Assembly (NCBI GenBank): GCA_016302655.1
Contig: JAEDNF010000080.1
Location: forward strand, 1 to 7,280
Reading direction: 5' to 3'
DNA: 7,280 nucleotides
Source: Oscillospiraceae bacterium
GTDB taxonomy: Bacteria; Bacillota; Clostridia; Oscillospirales; Ruminococcaceae
How positions within the stretch are numbered: the first letter of the stretch is position 1; each line of letters starts with the position of its first letter. A program made the position numbers and the translations under genes. Under the pieces are notes generated by a model, which worked only from the letters and a program-made list of their open reading frames with translations, ran no database searches and was not told the origin of the DNA. Below are positions 6,738 through 7,280 of this stretch, in pieces.

Positions 6738-6840
6738 CTACCGCTTTTCGACATTGTTCATAACGAACAGAGAATAGTTTAAAACCGATATTTCATTCTT
6801 CTTCATCTGTAATTATTTTTCCATCCGAAATACCTCCCCC
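6738..6840 (-). other. Aborted mini-ORF behind a strong ribosome site
   Basis: Read on the - strand, GGGGGAGG (6840-6833) stands 8 bases before ATG (6824-6822), but the frame is only M-E-K before TAA (6815-6813). Six bases further, ATG 6806 in the same frame opens 22 codons (beginning MKKNEISVLNYS) that end with TAG at 6740-6738. The strong ribosome site suggests a translated leader peptide or the decayed start of a small gene. It lies in the probable leader of the repeat-protein gene, directly beside the TetR promoter. Confidence 0.35.
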
Positions 6841-6842
6841 AC

Positions 6843-6871
6843 TTGACATATCATACCAAAATCGATATAAT
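6843..6871 (+). promoter_or_regulatory. Consensus promoter of the TetR-family gene
   Basis: TTGACA (6843-6848) and TATAAT (6866-6871) are both perfect, with a 17-base spacer. Transcription should start near 6878, giving a leader of about 35 bases. So strong a promoter for a regulator gene suggests that it is normally held down, most simply by autorepression. Confidence 0.88.
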
Positions 6872-6887
6872 ATAAACAAACATTTAT
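6848..6887. promoter_or_regulatory. Candidate TetR operator dyads
   Basis: Two imperfectly supported dyads overlap the promoter elements. One is ATATC (6848-6852) with GATAT (6864-6868), separated by 11 bases, lying across the spacer and -10 box. The other is ATAAA (6872-6876) with TTTAT (6883-6887), separated by 6 bases, at the expected transcription start. Position suits autoregulation, but the arms are only five bases and A/T-rich, so chance matches are likely. Confidence 0.3.
6850..6879 (-). promoter_or_regulatory. Possible leftward promoter overlapping the TetR promoter
   Basis: On the - strand TTGTTT (6879-6874) is followed after 18 bases by TATGAT (6855-6850), which is preceded by TGG (6858-6856), an extended -10 motif. 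Transcription would start near 6843 and run into the mini-ORF and then the repeat-protein gene, about 285 bases away. The two promoters interlock, so RNA polymerase or a repressor on one should affect the other. No better promoter for the repeat-protein gene was seen in 6571-6840. Confidence 0.4.
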
Positions 6888-6912
6888 TTTTTGAAAAGCA
6901 GGGGGAAGTCTA

Positions 6913-7280
6913 TTGCGTACCGTAAATGAAGAAGCACGCAGGCTAAAGCAGATCGAGATTATGGAAAAATGCTTTGACTGCTATGCACAAAACGGTCTTA
7001 CCGGTGTCGGAGTAAAAGCCATTTCCGAAGCCTGCGGCTGTAATGTTGCGAGCCTGTATCAGTATTTTGATAATCTCGACGACCTTATCGTAAAATCTAC
7101 CGAATACTGCATGAGTAAGGTAGAAGATGAATTTATGGCGAAAGCGCCCACAGATGCAGAGGACTTATGGCGGTTTATCGACGAGATACCATACTGGACG
7201 GCAAAAAAGCACGGCAAGAAATACCGCCTGATGTATCAGGTCTACACCCACCCGAAATACAGGGAATACGGTCAGAAGTT
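6913..7280 (+). CDS. TetR/AcrR-family transcriptional regulator, N-terminal part
   Basis: The first 122 residues are present and the gene runs off the right edge. The N-terminal DNA-binding domain is classic: a first helix (about 8-28), then the helix-turn-helix around 31-53 with VKAISEACGCNVASLYQYF, followed by the NLDDLI stretch that opens helix 4. The ligand-binding domain begins near residue 62 and is incomplete, so the effector cannot be guessed. The start is TTG 6913, because GGGGGA (6901-6906) lies 6 bases upstream; the first in-frame ATG (6961) would remove most of helix 1. Members of this family usually bind a palindrome in the adjacent divergent promoter region and release it on binding a small ligand. 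The neighbouring divergent gene is the leucine-rich repeat protein, which is therefore a candidate target (inference). Confidence 0.9.
   Translation, partial: MRTVNEEARRLKQIEIMEKCFDCYAQNGLTGVGVKAISEACGCNVASLYQYFDNLDDLIVKSTEYCMSKVEDEFMAKAPTDAEDLWRFIDEIPYWTAKKHGKKYRLMYQVYTHPKYREYGQK

Overview
The window looks like a chromosomal accessory region of a low-to-moderate GC Gram-positive bacterium. A gut or rumen Oscillospiraceae member of Ruminococcus type is my best guess, inferred from strong AGGAGG-type ribosome sites, TTGACA/TATAAT promoters, TTG starts, a BspA-like leucine-rich repeat giant and a DUF4417 gene. The genus is not proven by the sequence.

Left part (1-3234, + strand). A compact hairpin at 28-57 probably ends a gene lying to the left. 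Bases 58-224 show nothing I can support. A near-perfect promoter (225-253) drives a two-gene operon: an XRE-type repressor (277-642) and an ImmA/IrrE-like zinc protease (642-1184), the standard repressor/anti-repressor pair of integrative elements and prophages. No integrase, recombinase or structural phage gene is visible. A 228-base gap follows; it holds a 19-bp dyad and a good leftward promoter with no obvious gene. Next comes a tight cluster: a DUF4417 protein (about 1413-2165), a small protein resembling a polymorphic-toxin C-terminal domain (2162-2710), a strongly acidic candidate immunity protein (2688-3062), and the broken start of a pentapeptide-repeat gene (3064-3234). Overlapping starts and stops imply translational coupling, at least through 3062.

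Right part (3208-7280). A 1116-residue leucine-rich repeat protein (3208-6558, - strand) is made of 43 complete 23-residue units plus a partial one. Four units carry an extra 21-residue module, and there is no signal peptide. Its 3' end runs antisense into the pentapeptide-repeat remnant, so the two loci may have been joined by a rearrangement. Upstream lies a 354-base intergenic region (6559-6912) with two overlapping divergent promoters, candidate operator dyads, an aborted mini-ORF behind an excellent ribosome site, and a weak terminator-like hairpin. The window closes inside a TetR-family regulator (6913-7280, + strand), which is well placed to control itself and possibly the repeat protein.

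Working model (inference): XRE plus ImmA forms a damage- or signal-responsive switch next to a toxin/immunity cassette, while TetR plus the repeat protein is a separate divergent regulatory unit.
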